The notes below the pieces were generated by a model. It was not told where the DNA came from and did not search any database. It was given only the letters and a program-made list of their open reading frames with translations. The position numbers were made by a program, and so were the translations under genes. A DNA stretch of 64,000 nucleotides from Rubrobacter_D sp963840835 (GTDB lineage: Bacteria; Actinomycetota; Rubrobacteria; Rubrobacterales; Rubrobacteraceae). Below are positions 15,626-24,311 of the stretch, in pieces. Where the stretch lies: NCBI GenBank assembly GCA_963840835.1, contig CAWJAM010000013.1:186001-250000 (forward strand), in the 5' to 3' direction. Every line of letters starts with the position of its first letter. The first letter of the stretch is position 1.

Positions 15626-17574
15626 AGACCACCCTGACCGAGCGGCTGCTCCATGCCGCCGGCGTCATCGGCGAGATCGGGAGCGTCGATGACGGCAACA
15701 CCCAGACCGACACCCTGGTATTAGAACGGCAACGCGGCATCACGATCAAGTCCGCCGTAGTCTCCTTCTCCATCGACGGCGTGACGGTCAACCTGATCGA
15801 CACACCTGGCCACCCGGACTTCATCGCAGAGGTCGAAAGAGTGCTGAACGTGCTCGACGGAGCCGTGCTCGTCGTCTCCGCCGTCGAGGGCGTGCAGGCG
15901 CAGACCCGCGTGTTGATGCGAACGCTGCAGCGGCTTGGCATTCCGACCCTGATCTTCGTAAACAAGATCGACCGCAGCGGTGCGCAATACGAAGGCTTGC
16001 TCCGCAGCATCTCAGAGAAACTGACGCCGCAAACCATCCCAATGGGGGCGGTCAGCAAGCTCGGCGCCCGCGCCGCCGGTTTCACGCCGTATGGCGCCGT
16101 CGACGCCGAATTCGTCTCCGGGCTGATAGATCTGCTCGCCGGCAACGACGACGCGTTCCTTGCCGCCTACGTAGACGACGAGACGAAAATCTCGTACGGC
16201 CGGCTTCGCGATGAGCTTGCCACGCAGACGGGGCGGGCGCTGTTGCATCCAGTATTCTTCGGCTCGGCGGTTACGGGGGCTGGCCTGGACTCGCTGATCG
16301 CCGGCGTCGCGCAGTTGCTACCTGCGGCCGAAAGCGACGTCGACGGGCCCGCTTCGGGTACCGTGTTCAAGGTCGAACGCGGTCAGGCAGGGGAGAAGAT
16401 CGCCTACGTTCGCATGTTCTCCGGAACAGTACGGGCGCGGGACCGGCTGCGATTCCGCCGGGACATTGAGGAGAAGGTAACCGCGATCCGCGTCTTCGAG
16501 AACGGCTCGGACGTGCAGAGCAAGTCCATCGCCGCGGGGCACATCGGGAAGCTCTGGGGTCTCGGCGAGGTCCGGATCGGCGACCCGATAGGCGCGCAGG
16601 CCGTTGCCTGCGAACGCCACTACTTCGCCCCGCCGACGCTGGAGACGGTCGTCGTTCCCCGCCGTCGCGAGGACAAGGGCGCCTTGCACGCCGCGCTCGT
16701 CCAGCTCGCGGATCAGGACCCCCTCATCAACCTCCGGCAGGACGACAGTCGGCAGGAGATCTCCGTCTCGCTCTACGGCGAGGTGCAGAAGGAGGTCATC
16801 GGGGCGACGCTATTGGACGAGTTCGGCGTCGACGTCGCGTTCCGCGAGACGACGACTATTTGCATAGAACGGCCCGTCGGAACCGGTGCGGCCTTCGAGA
16901 TCATCGCCAAGGAGCCGAACCCGTTTCTCGCGACCGTCGGGCTGCGAGTAGAGCCGGCCGAGGTCGGCACGGGCGTAGAGTTTCGGCTCGATGTCGAACT
17001 CGGGTCGATCTTGCTCTCCTTCCACAGGGCGGTCGAGGAGACCGTGCAGGAAACCCTGCGCCAGGGGCTCTACGGCTGGCAGGTCACCGACTGCACGGTC
17101 ACCATGACGCACTCCGGCTACTGGGCGCGGCAGAGTAGCGCCCACGGTACCTTCGACAAGAGCTCCTCGAGCACCGCCGGAGACTTCCGCAACCTGACCC
17201 CGCTGGTTCTGATGGACGCCCTCAAGCAGGCTGGCACCGGGGTGTACGAGCCGATGCACCGCTATCACCTGGAGATCCCGGCTGACACCCTCGGGACGAC
17301 GGTACCCGTGCTGGCCCGGCTGCGCGCCGTTCCGCAAACGCAACTGATGCGAGGCACGTCGTACGTCCTGGAGGGCGAGGTCCCTGCGGCCCGAGTCCAC
17401 GTACTGCGGCAACAACTGCCGTCACTGACCCGCGGCGAAGGTATGCTTGAGTGCGCCTTCGAAGTCGACCGCTACCAACGGGTCGGCGGCGAGATCCCGA
17501 CCCGGCCACGGACCGACCACAACCCACTAGACCGCAAGGAGTACCTGCTGCACGTCATGCGGCGGGTTTGGTGA
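15580..17574 (+). CDS. Tet(M)/OtrA-type ribosomal protection GTPase
   Basis: A 664-residue EF-G-like GTPase. G1 is AHVDAGKTTLTE (about residues 8-19), the switch-II motif is DTPGHPDFI and G4 is NKID. The start of the protein (NLGILAHVDAGKTTLTERLL) and the DTLVLERQRGITIKSAVVSF stretch are diagnostic of tetracycline ribosomal protection proteins rather than EF-G. The length (about 640-660) also fits. It binds the ribosome and expels tetracycline; the spectrum cannot be read from sequence. Many actinobacterial members are intrinsic chromosomal genes and need not confer strong resistance. No mobile element flanks it. Confidence 0.88.
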   Translation: MGTLNLGILAHVDAGKTTLTERLLHAAGVIGEIGSVDDGNTQTDTLVLERQRGITIKSAVVSFSIDGVTVNLIDTPGHPDFIAEVERVLNVLDGAVLVVSAVEGVQAQTRVLMRTLQRLGIPTLIFVNKIDRSGAQYEGLLRSISEKLTPQTIPMGAVSKLGARAAGFTPYGAVDAEFVSGLIDLLAGNDDAFLAAYVDDETKISYGRLRDELATQTGRALLHPVFFGSAVTGAGLDSLIAGVAQLLPAAESDVDGPASGTVFKVERGQAGEKIAYVRMFSGTVRARDRLRFRRDIEEKVTAIRVFENGSDVQSKSIAAGHIGKLWGLGEVRIGDPIGAQAVACERHYFAPPTLETVVVPRRREDKGALHAALVQLADQDPLINLRQDDSRQEISVSLYGEVQKEVIGATLLDEFGVDVAFRETTTICIERPVGTGAAFEIIAKEPNPFLATVGLRVEPAEVGTGVEFRLDVELGSILLSFHRAVEETVQETLRQGLYGWQVTDCTVTMTHSGYWARQSSAHGTFDKSSSSTAGDFRNLTPLVLMDALKQAGTGVYEPMHRYHLEIPADTLGTTVPVLARLRAVPQTQLMRGTSYVLEGEVPAARVHVLRQQLPSLTRGEGMLECAFEVDRYQRVGGEIPTRPRTDHNPLDRKEYLLHVMRRVW

Positions 17575-17598
17575 AGGGAGAGGCTTACGACCAATGAG

Positions 17599-17631
17599 AT
17601 GCACGCCGACGAAGTGGACATCGACGCGTGA
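17599..17631 (+). pseudogene. N-terminal remnant of a phosphotransferase-like gene
   Basis: After the GTPase gene a good ribosome-binding site (GGGAGAGG) precedes ATG and ten codons, MHADEVDIDA, then TGA. These residues resemble the first residues of actinobacterial aminoglycoside phosphotransferase-family proteins. Nothing of the rest remains downstream. Recognition rests on ten residues, so it is tentative. Confidence 0.35.
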
Positions 17632-17654
17632 CTTTTCGGGTGCGTTAACCTTTA

Positions 17655-17775
17655 CCCTTGCAGACCTGCTAGCGCAAGAGGGGCGTGAGGACGCGGTAGT
17701 GATCCACCAGCTCCTCGAAGCGCATCCGGTTGAGGCCCGACGGCGAAAGCAGCACCACGTCCCCGGCCACCGCGC
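17655..17775 (-). pseudogene. Possible C-terminal gene fragment
   Basis: On the minus strand a short frame reads VAGDVVLLSPSGLNRMRFEELVDHYRV and stops near 17670. It is protein-like (hydrophobic strand then amphipathic helix) but is only about 33 residues and has no intact gene attached. It is probably a leftover of a deleted gene; the family was not recognised. Confidence 0.25.
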
Positions 17776-18585
17776 CTAGCCGCCTTCGGTGCGCCTGCGC
17801 CGTCGCCTGGCGCGCTCCTCCGCGCGGCGCCTCATCCGCGCCTCCGCATCTTCCCGCTCGGACGTCTCGTTGTCTGCGCGCGTCGCCGCCGCTTCGGAGG
17901 GTTCCGTTCGCGTGTCGGCCTCCGGGGTTTCACCCGGCGGCTCCTCACTGGTCTCCGCATCACCGCTACGCACTTCCGTGGTCTCTCTCGCTTCGGGCGG
18001 ACGGTCCTCTGCGCCAGCCTCTTCCTCGGGGGCGACTGTAGACTCGGCGCTGGCCTGGCTGGGCGACTCTGCCTGCGCGGTCTCGCGCTCGGTGGGTTCG
18101 CTCGTCTCGCTCTCCGGCATCGTCTGCGTCGCCTCGTCTTCCGGGCTGTCGCCCCGCTCCTGCGTAGCGCTCCCCGAGCCGAGGCGGCGTCCCTCTTCCT
18201 TCTCGGGGAAGGTGATATCGGTGATCGTCGCGTTGAGCTCTTTGATGCGAAGCCCCGTCAAACCCTCGACGCGCTCGGTGATCCTGCGCCGCACCTCCTC
18301 GACGGTCTGGAGTATGTTCCTGCCGTACTCGATGCCCATCTTGAGGTCTATGGCCGCCTCCGTCGTGCCGACCTCGACGGAGATGCCGCCGGTCTTGCCC
18401 TCCGACCCGGTCAAGTTCCCGATTACCCCGCTTGCGGTTCTCGAGCCACCCCCGCCCATGTGGACGCCCTCGACCTCCTGTGCCGCCATGCCGGCTATGG
18501 AGGAGACCACAGTGTCGCTGATCGTCGTAGCGCCGCGCTCGCTCAGGAGCGGGCTGTCGCTACGCTGTCCCTCCGACTCACTCAT
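17776..18585 (-). CDS. Asp23/Gls24-family protein with long acidic tail
   Basis: A 269-residue protein. Residues about 15-130 form the Asp23/Gls24 envelope-stress domain (SERGATTISDTVVSSIAGMAAQEVEGV, then a GISVEVGTTEAAIDLKMGIEYG core and RVEGLTGLRIKELNATITDI). The remaining half is low complexity: glutamate/serine/threonine-rich and then an arginine-rich end (RRRAEERARRRRRR). The ATG at 18585 with GGAGGAGG was chosen over an upstream in-frame ATG at 18660. The family acts near the membrane in alkaline/envelope stress; the charged tail may bind anionic polymers, which is a guess. Confidence 0.83.
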   Translation of the reverse strand: MSESEGQRSDSPLLSERGATTISDTVVSSIAGMAAQEVEGVHMGGGGSRTASGVIGNLTGSEGKTGGISVEVGTTEAAIDLKMGIEYGRNILQTVEEVRRRITERVEGLTGLRIKELNATITDITFPEKEEGRRLGSGSATQERGDSPEDEATQTMPESETSEPTERETAQAESPSQASAESTVAPEEEAGAEDRPPEARETTEVRSGDAETSEEPPGETPEADTRTEPSEAAATRADNETSEREDAEARMRRRAEERARRRRRRTEGG

Positions 18586-18660
18586 CTCTAACCCTCCTCC
18601 GTCGACCGATCTCTCCAAAATGTTCCCCGAATGATACAGGCGCAACCAGAATACCAGCAT

Positions 18661-18752
18661 CTGAATTTGGAATGTCGAATTGGGAAGTTGGAATTATCCG
18701 CTTGCGCCACTGTTCCCCAATTCCTAACTCGCAATTCCTAATTCACAACTCA
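18661..18752. repeat. AT-rich heptad inverted repeat, GAATT theme
   Basis: The left arm (18661-18698) reads in 7-bp steps, TGAATTT GGAATGT CGAATTG and so on. The right arm (18714-18752) read on the minus strand gives GAATTAG GAATTGC GAGTTAG GAATTGG. It is strikingly AT-rich against the surrounding high-GC DNA and sits between the Asp23-like gene and the last gene of the signalling operon, overlapping that gene's end. Confidence 0.65.
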
Positions 18753-21673
18753 AGGGTTCCGGCCTCCGTGAACGTGATGTCCACCTGGCAGGTGCCGGGG
18801 CCCGTCGGCAGCACCACCTGCCCGTCGGAGATCGTCAGATCATACTGTCTGGTCTCGTCTCCCTGGCGCACGTTCAGGAGGCCAGCGAGGGACACGGAGT
18901 TGCCTTCGGGTGTCACCTTGTGGGCCCATACCTTCAAGACGCTCGCGCCGCCTTCGGTCTCGAAGGTTGCCCGGCGTAGAGAGGAGAAGGCTGGGACTTC
19001 CCCGCTCGCTGCCTCGTAGTGTTTCTCACTCTCCGGGTACTCCAACAGGACGTCGGCCATGCCGGGCCGGCCGGCTGTGGTGATCGAGAAGAAGCCCTGC
19101 TCACCATCGTCTCTCTCTTCCTTGCGCAGCTCGACGACGGTGCGCCTGGTAAAGGCTTTGCGCATGGCGAAGGTCAAGACAACGACCATCACGCTCGTCG
19201 CCACGGCCAGGATACGCTCCAGCGGGTTCGTCCAGATCAGCAGCCCGTGCACAAAGATGCTGGCCAGAAACAAGACGTAGATGGCCACCAGTAGCACGGG
19301 GTTGCCGAGGAACCGGTAGACGGCCGTGGGGACGCGCTCTCCCTGCCTCCGGCTGGCGAGGATCAGCAGCACGGGGAAGATCCCACCGAGGAGCGGGATG
19401 ATGATCACGCCGATAAACCCGATCAGCCCGGTGAAGGACCCCGAGCCCCTGAACAACAGCCACTCCGCCATCACGAAGGCGACGACCACGGGGCTGGCCG
19501 AAAGCAAGAAGTTTCCGCCTTTGCTGGAGGAGATCCGGCGCAAGAAGCCGATCCTACGCGACGGGCGCGGCGTCTGTGCCTCGGGTGGCTGATCTTCTTC
19601 GGACAGGGCCTGCCAGAGTTGCTCCGCGCCCCGGCGCCCGCGCCTGGTGGCAAGAAGGGCTTCGTAGCGCGGATCTCCGTCAGGATCAACCCACTCCGCG
19701 ACGTAGCCCTCCTCTACCAGTTCCCTAAGGAGCGCCCGCACCTCGCCCTCGTTCTGCCCCGTGTACTCAGCGGCTTCGGCGAGGCTCACCCTGCCCTGGC
19801 GAACGATCCATCCGACCAGCCCGGCCTGGGTGTCCGAGAGTTCGAAGACGCCCGCCAGGTCGAGACCGGCAACGTCACGGTCTCCCCTGTAGATCGGACG
19901 CATAGACGAAGTGACCCGCACGCGCACACGCTGCTGGTCGGCGTCCAGGAACTCCAGCGAGAGGTTGGCGTTACGGCTATTCGCGATATCGCGCAACTCC
20001 GGCAACCTGTCGAGAAGTTCAGGGACCCCGTTCTCGCCCAGGATCTCCCAACTGCCGGACGTCGCGGTCGTCGTCTCCACGCGGTGCAGGCTGCCATCGA
20101 GCTCGACATCGAGGCGGAACCGCGCCCTGCCACCACGCAGGCCCAGGTAGACCAGTCCAAGGCGCGGGCCGGTGCGCCAGCGGTCGCGGAACAGCAACAG
20201 ACCCTGCCGGCGCGGCAGCACGAGGACGGGACGGGAGACCGAGGGCAACCGCTCGCGCACGAGGCTGAAGAGGATCAGGGTGTACTGGACCGAGCCCATG
20301 CCCATCCCGAGGACGATAAATACCGCGCCAAGCACGTAGATAACAGGGCCGATCTGGGTGGCAAGCGGGTCGAGAGCTGTGCCAGCCGAGCCGGACAGAG
20401 CCTCGGGAGTGAGAGCTCCGTTGACGCCGAGCACGAAGATACAGTAAAGGAATAGCGCGGTCACCTGCGCCGCGACGGTGCCCCAGATCAGGGACCGCGC
20501 GCTGGGGTCTCGCTCGAGGACTACCCTGGCGCAGGAGCTCACCGTGAGATGCCCGAAGTAGGAGGCAAGGACCACGCCGAAGATCAGCCCCAGGATCTCG
20601 GGTTCGAACGGCGCGCCGCCGATGAAGGGCACGTCCATGTGGAGCAGGTTGGCAGGTTTCGCGTTGGCGAAAGCGACGATCGAGATGACCACGATCAGGA
20701 AGACGTTGACCGCCCCTACTACCAGCGCCGAAGCGACGGTAGCGTCGAGAGATTCGCGACGCAGGAAGTAGATCCCGACCAGGAACAGGAGCGCGATCCA
20801 GACCCCGGCAGGCACACGAGTGGCCCCTTCGAGGGCTGACGAGAACCCGAAGTAGAAGGCCTGCAAGGCCAGGAAACAGAGTACGAAGATGCCTACAGAG
20901 AGGACTATGGAGCCGGCTCGCCCGAGATAATCTTCCACCACCCTTCCTATGAACCCGCTTCCGTAACGGATGGAGCCGCTACGCGCGACGGCCTCTGACA
21001 CGTAAGCGATGGTGAGCACGTTGACCAGCCCCAAGACCGCAAGCAGAACCACGCCGGCCAGCGGACCGATGCCGGCCAGGGCTATGGGCAGGGCAAGGAT
21101 GGCCATACCGAGCGTCTCGGTGAGGGTCATGGCGTAGACCGTCCAGAAAGGAGGCAGATTCTCCAGCCAACCGGAGAGCGAGGCCCACGCCCAGCGCACC
21201 CGGTCGCCCGGAGAGGCGCGTTCCGCGAAGATGGCCTCCAGCGGCTGGTTATACATACGCCTGTAGGATTGCTGTACGGCCGCCTCATCAAGCCCCAGCG
21301 CCTCCCTGATACGGGGCACGGATTCCCGAACAAACTCGTACTTCTCTCCCAGGCTGTGCGCGATGGCGGCCTGAACCCTTGGGTTTCTTGGTGCGAGGGA
21401 CGACCACTCGGGGGCGTAGCGTTCGAGGTCCTGGATCCTTGGCCTGAGGGGTGGTTCGTCTTCGAGGGCGAAGGCTTCGAGGAACGCGAGGTCCCGCTCC
21501 TCTGCGGCCGCCTGCGACCGGTAGGGGTCCGCCGCCTGGCGGGATTGCGCCATCAGCCGGGCTGTGCGGTTTTCGATCAGGAACAGCGCGGTGTTTGCCC
21601 GACGCGCCGGCACGCCGCCGGCGAGCACCGACTCGCGGTCGAGCAGCCCACCGAACTCGTCATCTGAGGACAT
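18743..21673 (-). CDS. 976-aa transporter-fold membrane protein with winged helix
   Basis: Soluble N-terminal region (1-165, starting MSSDDEFGGLLDRESVLAG), then about nine to eleven helices of an amino-acid-permease-like fold (180-475; LTETLGMAILALPIALAGIGPL is the first). A cytoplasmic beta-rich segment follows (485-600), then a winged-helix-like stretch (610-675: DTQAGLVGWIVRQGRVSLAEAAEYTG...RALLRELVEEGYV), four more helices (725-838) and a C-terminal beta domain (845-976). The architecture suggests a transporter-derived receptor rather than a simple permease. It is the last gene of a tight minus-strand set, 10 bp after its 871-residue paralogue. The ligand is unknown. Confidence 0.6.
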   Translation of the reverse strand: MSSDDEFGGLLDRESVLAGGVPARRANTALFLIENRTARLMAQSRQAADPYRSQAAAEERDLAFLEAFALEDEPPLRPRIQDLERYAPEWSSLAPRNPRVQAAIAHSLGEKYEFVRESVPRIREALGLDEAAVQQSYRRMYNQPLEAIFAERASPGDRVRWAWASLSGWLENLPPFWTVYAMTLTETLGMAILALPIALAGIGPLAGVVLLAVLGLVNVLTIAYVSEAVARSGSIRYGSGFIGRVVEDYLGRAGSIVLSVGIFVLCFLALQAFYFGFSSALEGATRVPAGVWIALLFLVGIYFLRRESLDATVASALVVGAVNVFLIVVISIVAFANAKPANLLHMDVPFIGGAPFEPEILGLIFGVVLASYFGHLTVSSCARVVLERDPSARSLIWGTVAAQVTALFLYCIFVLGVNGALTPEALSGSAGTALDPLATQIGPVIYVLGAVFIVLGMGMGSVQYTLILFSLVRERLPSVSRPVLVLPRRQGLLLFRDRWRTGPRLGLVYLGLRGGRARFRLDVELDGSLHRVETTTATSGSWEILGENGVPELLDRLPELRDIANSRNANLSLEFLDADQQRVRVRVTSSMRPIYRGDRDVAGLDLAGVFELSDTQAGLVGWIVRQGRVSLAEAAEYTGQNEGEVRALLRELVEEGYVAEWVDPDGDPRYEALLATRRGRRGAEQLWQALSEEDQPPEAQTPRPSRRIGFLRRISSSKGGNFLLSASPVVVAFVMAEWLLFRGSGSFTGLIGFIGVIIIPLLGGIFPVLLILASRRQGERVPTAVYRFLGNPVLLVAIYVLFLASIFVHGLLIWTNPLERILAVATSVMVVVLTFAMRKAFTRRTVVELRKEERDDGEQGFFSITTAGRPGMADVLLEYPESEKHYEAASGEVPAFSSLRRATFETEGGASVLKVWAHKVTPEGNSVSLAGLLNVRQGDETRQYDLTISDGQVVLPTGPGTCQVDITFTEAGTLEL

Positions 21674-21683
21674 AAAGCTCCCA

Positions 21684-24299
21684 CTACGCCTCAGGCGCGT
21701 TCAGTTCGGGCAGGTGAAGCGACAACCCTTCTATCCGGTGGTTGAGGGGCAGCAGCAGGCCACCGGGCAATCGCAGATCGAACCGCCGCGTCGTGCCGCC
21801 CCCGTGCACGTGGAGCACCGCGGGCAGCACCTCGGAGTCGCCGCTCGGGGCGATCCGATGCGTCCACACCTTCAGGGACCGGGCTTGTGAATCAGGAAAG
21901 TGAAACAGGGCGTCGCGCAGCGCCGGGAAACGGGGCACCTCGCCGACTGCCGCGTGGACGTGACGTTCTCCGTCTGGATAAGTCAGGTGCACGTCCGTCA
22001 CCATCGGGCGGCCGCTGGCGACGACGTTGAAGTCGGCGCGCCCGTCTTCACGCAGGTCCTCACGCAGCTCCACCACGACGCGGCGGGCCAGGGCACCCCG
22101 GCGCACCATCACGATGGTTGCCCCTACCACCAGCGCTCCCGTGAGCCCGGCGGCAGCACGTTCGACTGGAGCCTGCCAGATGAGGAAGCCGTGGAGGAAG
22201 ATGTTGGCGAGGAACAGCAGGTAGATGGTTGCGATGAGCACCGGATTGCCCAGGAATCGGTAGACCACGCCGGGGACGATCTCGCCGGTGCGCCGACTCG
22301 CGGCCAGCAAGAGCACCGGAAATATGCCAGCGACGAGTGAGACGGTGAGAACGCCACCGACGCTGAGAAGCCTGGCAAACGACCCGGCATTGGTGAGCAA
22401 CAGCCACTCGGCCATAAGGAAAGCCAGCACCACCGGGCCGAGGCACATCCAGTAGCGCGCTCGCTCCTTAAGCACGCCGTGCGCCGCGCGGCGGCCATCA
22501 GGACGCGCGCCGGTTCCGGATCGGTGTTGGGCCGACTCCGCCACCGTTTCCGCATCCCAGTCACCCTCGTAGGTCAGGTTCATGGGTGAAACCACCCGGA
22601 GCCGAACGTGCTGCTCACCGGCATCGAGCACGTCGAACGCCAGTTCGAGGCCCCGCTCCCGCAAAATGGGGACGCGGTCGACCAGTTCCGTAGCCTCCCA
22701 TCGCCCGGTTACGGCGATCTCTTCCCGAAACGGGCGGTCGCCGACTAGGGCCCCCAGGCAAAACCGCGGCTTGCCACCGTCAAGCCCGAGGTAGGTTACG
22801 TTGAGGCGCAGATCCCCTTCCCCGTTGCCGCGCGGCTGTAAGTGGAGCTCGCCCCGCGCGCGGGGCAAAACTACCAGAGAGCGCGACCGGGCAGGGAGCC
22901 GCTCGCGGACGAGGTTGAAGAGAATCGTCGAGCACCTGAGGGAGCCCAACCCCAGTAGAAAGAGTACCAGGACCGATCCCAACACCTGTGCGCTGGGACC
23001 AAGCACGGCCGCCAGCGGAACCAGCGCGGTGCCCTTCTGCCCGGCCAACTGCTGCGGAGCTACGGCCCCGTTTACCGCGACCAACCACACGCCGATCAAG
23101 ACCGTCAGACACACGGTGCCCGCCACGCTGCCCCGGAGCAGGCCGCGGCCACTCGGATCACGGTGCAACACGATCCTGGCACATTGGTTGAGCGGCACTT
23201 GACCGATGTACATGTAGAGCATGACACCCAGGACGGATTGCCAGAGCGACAATTCCAGGAAGCGCCCGTCGCTGATGAGCAGGTTCGCCGGTCGGAAGTG
23301 ACCCAGGGCCAGCAGCGAGATCAGGAGTATCAGACCGATGTTTATCGTGCCCAGCCCTATGGACAAGGAGGCCGTAAGGGTGAGCGACGGACGCGACAAC
23401 AGGTACGCGCCGACGAGGAACGGCAGCACGGCCCAAAGGGTCGCCGGAAGGCCGGCGAAGTCCGACAACGTCGTCGCCAGGCCGAGGTAGCTGGCGATCA
23501 AAGCCAGATAGAACTGCAGGCTGGTAGCCAACGTCATGACCGTTGACCCGACGCTGCCGAGGTAATCGGCGACGAGGCGCCCGACGAAGCCATCCCCGTA
23601 GCGGACGGTGCCGCTGCGCGTGAGGGCTTCCGCCATACACGCCATGGTCAGCACGTTGATGAGCCCGAGAACGCCGATGAGCGCGAGACCGATCAGCGGT
23701 CCGGCACCGGCAACCGCGATCGGTAAAGCCAGGAACGCCAAGGGCAGGCTAACGGCGATGACAAATGCGAAGGACATCCAGAAGGGTGGCAGGGAGCTTA
23801 TCCGGCTCCCGACGGTGGCGGATGCCCAGCGCAGCCGGTCGGCCGGCGTGACCCGTGGCGCATAAATGGTCGCTAACGGTTGCCCGTAGAGCCGCCGGTA
23901 CGCTAGCTGAACCGCTTCGACATCCAGGCCCAACGCCGCCCGAATGCCCGGTACCGCGCGGGAGGTGAACGTGTACTTCTGGCCCAGGAGGTGGGCGACG
24001 GCCGCCTGCAATCTGGGGTTCTCAGGCACCAGGTAAGCCCACCCAGAAGCGTGACGCTCAACGTCCTGGATGGTGGGCCGCAATATCGGCTCCCGCCCCA
24101 GGGCGAAGGCTTCGAGGAACGCGAGCTCGCGTTCCCCCTCTTGCGTGGTGAAGAGATCCGCGTCAAGGCGTGACCGGGCCACCAGTTGGGCGGTCCGGTT
24201 CTCGATCAGGAACAGCGCGGTGTTTGCCCGGCGCGCCGGCGCGCCGGCGAGCACCGACTCGCGGTCGAGCAGCCCGCCGAACTCGTCGTCAGAGGACAT
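21684..24299 (-). CDS. 871-aa transporter-fold membrane protein, paralogue
   Basis: Same order as its neighbour: soluble N-terminal region, permease-like membrane domain, beta-rich segment, four extra helices and a C-terminal beta domain (KVWTHRIAPSG matches KVWAHKVTPEG of the paralogue). It lacks the roughly 100-residue winged-helix insert, going directly from LTYEGDWDAETV to a polar linker and the last helices. The first 45 or so residues are almost identical in both proteins, even at DNA level, while the rest is clearly diverged. It lies 12 bp after the MinD-like gene. No function is assigned. Confidence 0.6.
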   Translation of the reverse strand: MSSDDEFGGLLDRESVLAGAPARRANTALFLIENRTAQLVARSRLDADLFTTQEGERELAFLEAFALGREPILRPTIQDVERHASGWAYLVPENPRLQAAVAHLLGQKYTFTSRAVPGIRAALGLDVEAVQLAYRRLYGQPLATIYAPRVTPADRLRWASATVGSRISSLPPFWMSFAFVIAVSLPLAFLALPIAVAGAGPLIGLALIGVLGLINVLTMACMAEALTRSGTVRYGDGFVGRLVADYLGSVGSTVMTLATSLQFYLALIASYLGLATTLSDFAGLPATLWAVLPFLVGAYLLSRPSLTLTASLSIGLGTINIGLILLISLLALGHFRPANLLISDGRFLELSLWQSVLGVMLYMYIGQVPLNQCARIVLHRDPSGRGLLRGSVAGTVCLTVLIGVWLVAVNGAVAPQQLAGQKGTALVPLAAVLGPSAQVLGSVLVLFLLGLGSLRCSTILFNLVRERLPARSRSLVVLPRARGELHLQPRGNGEGDLRLNVTYLGLDGGKPRFCLGALVGDRPFREEIAVTGRWEATELVDRVPILRERGLELAFDVLDAGEQHVRLRVVSPMNLTYEGDWDAETVAESAQHRSGTGARPDGRRAAHGVLKERARYWMCLGPVVLAFLMAEWLLLTNAGSFARLLSVGGVLTVSLVAGIFPVLLLAASRRTGEIVPGVVYRFLGNPVLIATIYLLFLANIFLHGFLIWQAPVERAAAGLTGALVVGATIVMVRRGALARRVVVELREDLREDGRADFNVVASGRPMVTDVHLTYPDGERHVHAAVGEVPRFPALRDALFHFPDSQARSLKVWTHRIAPSGDSEVLPAVLHVHGGGTTRRFDLRLPGGLLLPLNHRIEGLSLHLPELNAPEA

Positions 24300-24311
24300 C
24301 CCGGCCGTCCC

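Noticed and set aside
15580..17574. Mobile tetracycline-resistance element
   Set aside because: No transposase, integrase or conjugation gene flanks the gene and its base composition matches the neighbours; it is better seen as intrinsic.
17776..18585. Horizontally acquired or repeat-derived gene because of the biased acidic tail
   Set aside because: The N-terminal Asp23 domain is normal and composition bias of the tail is common in this family in actinomycetes.
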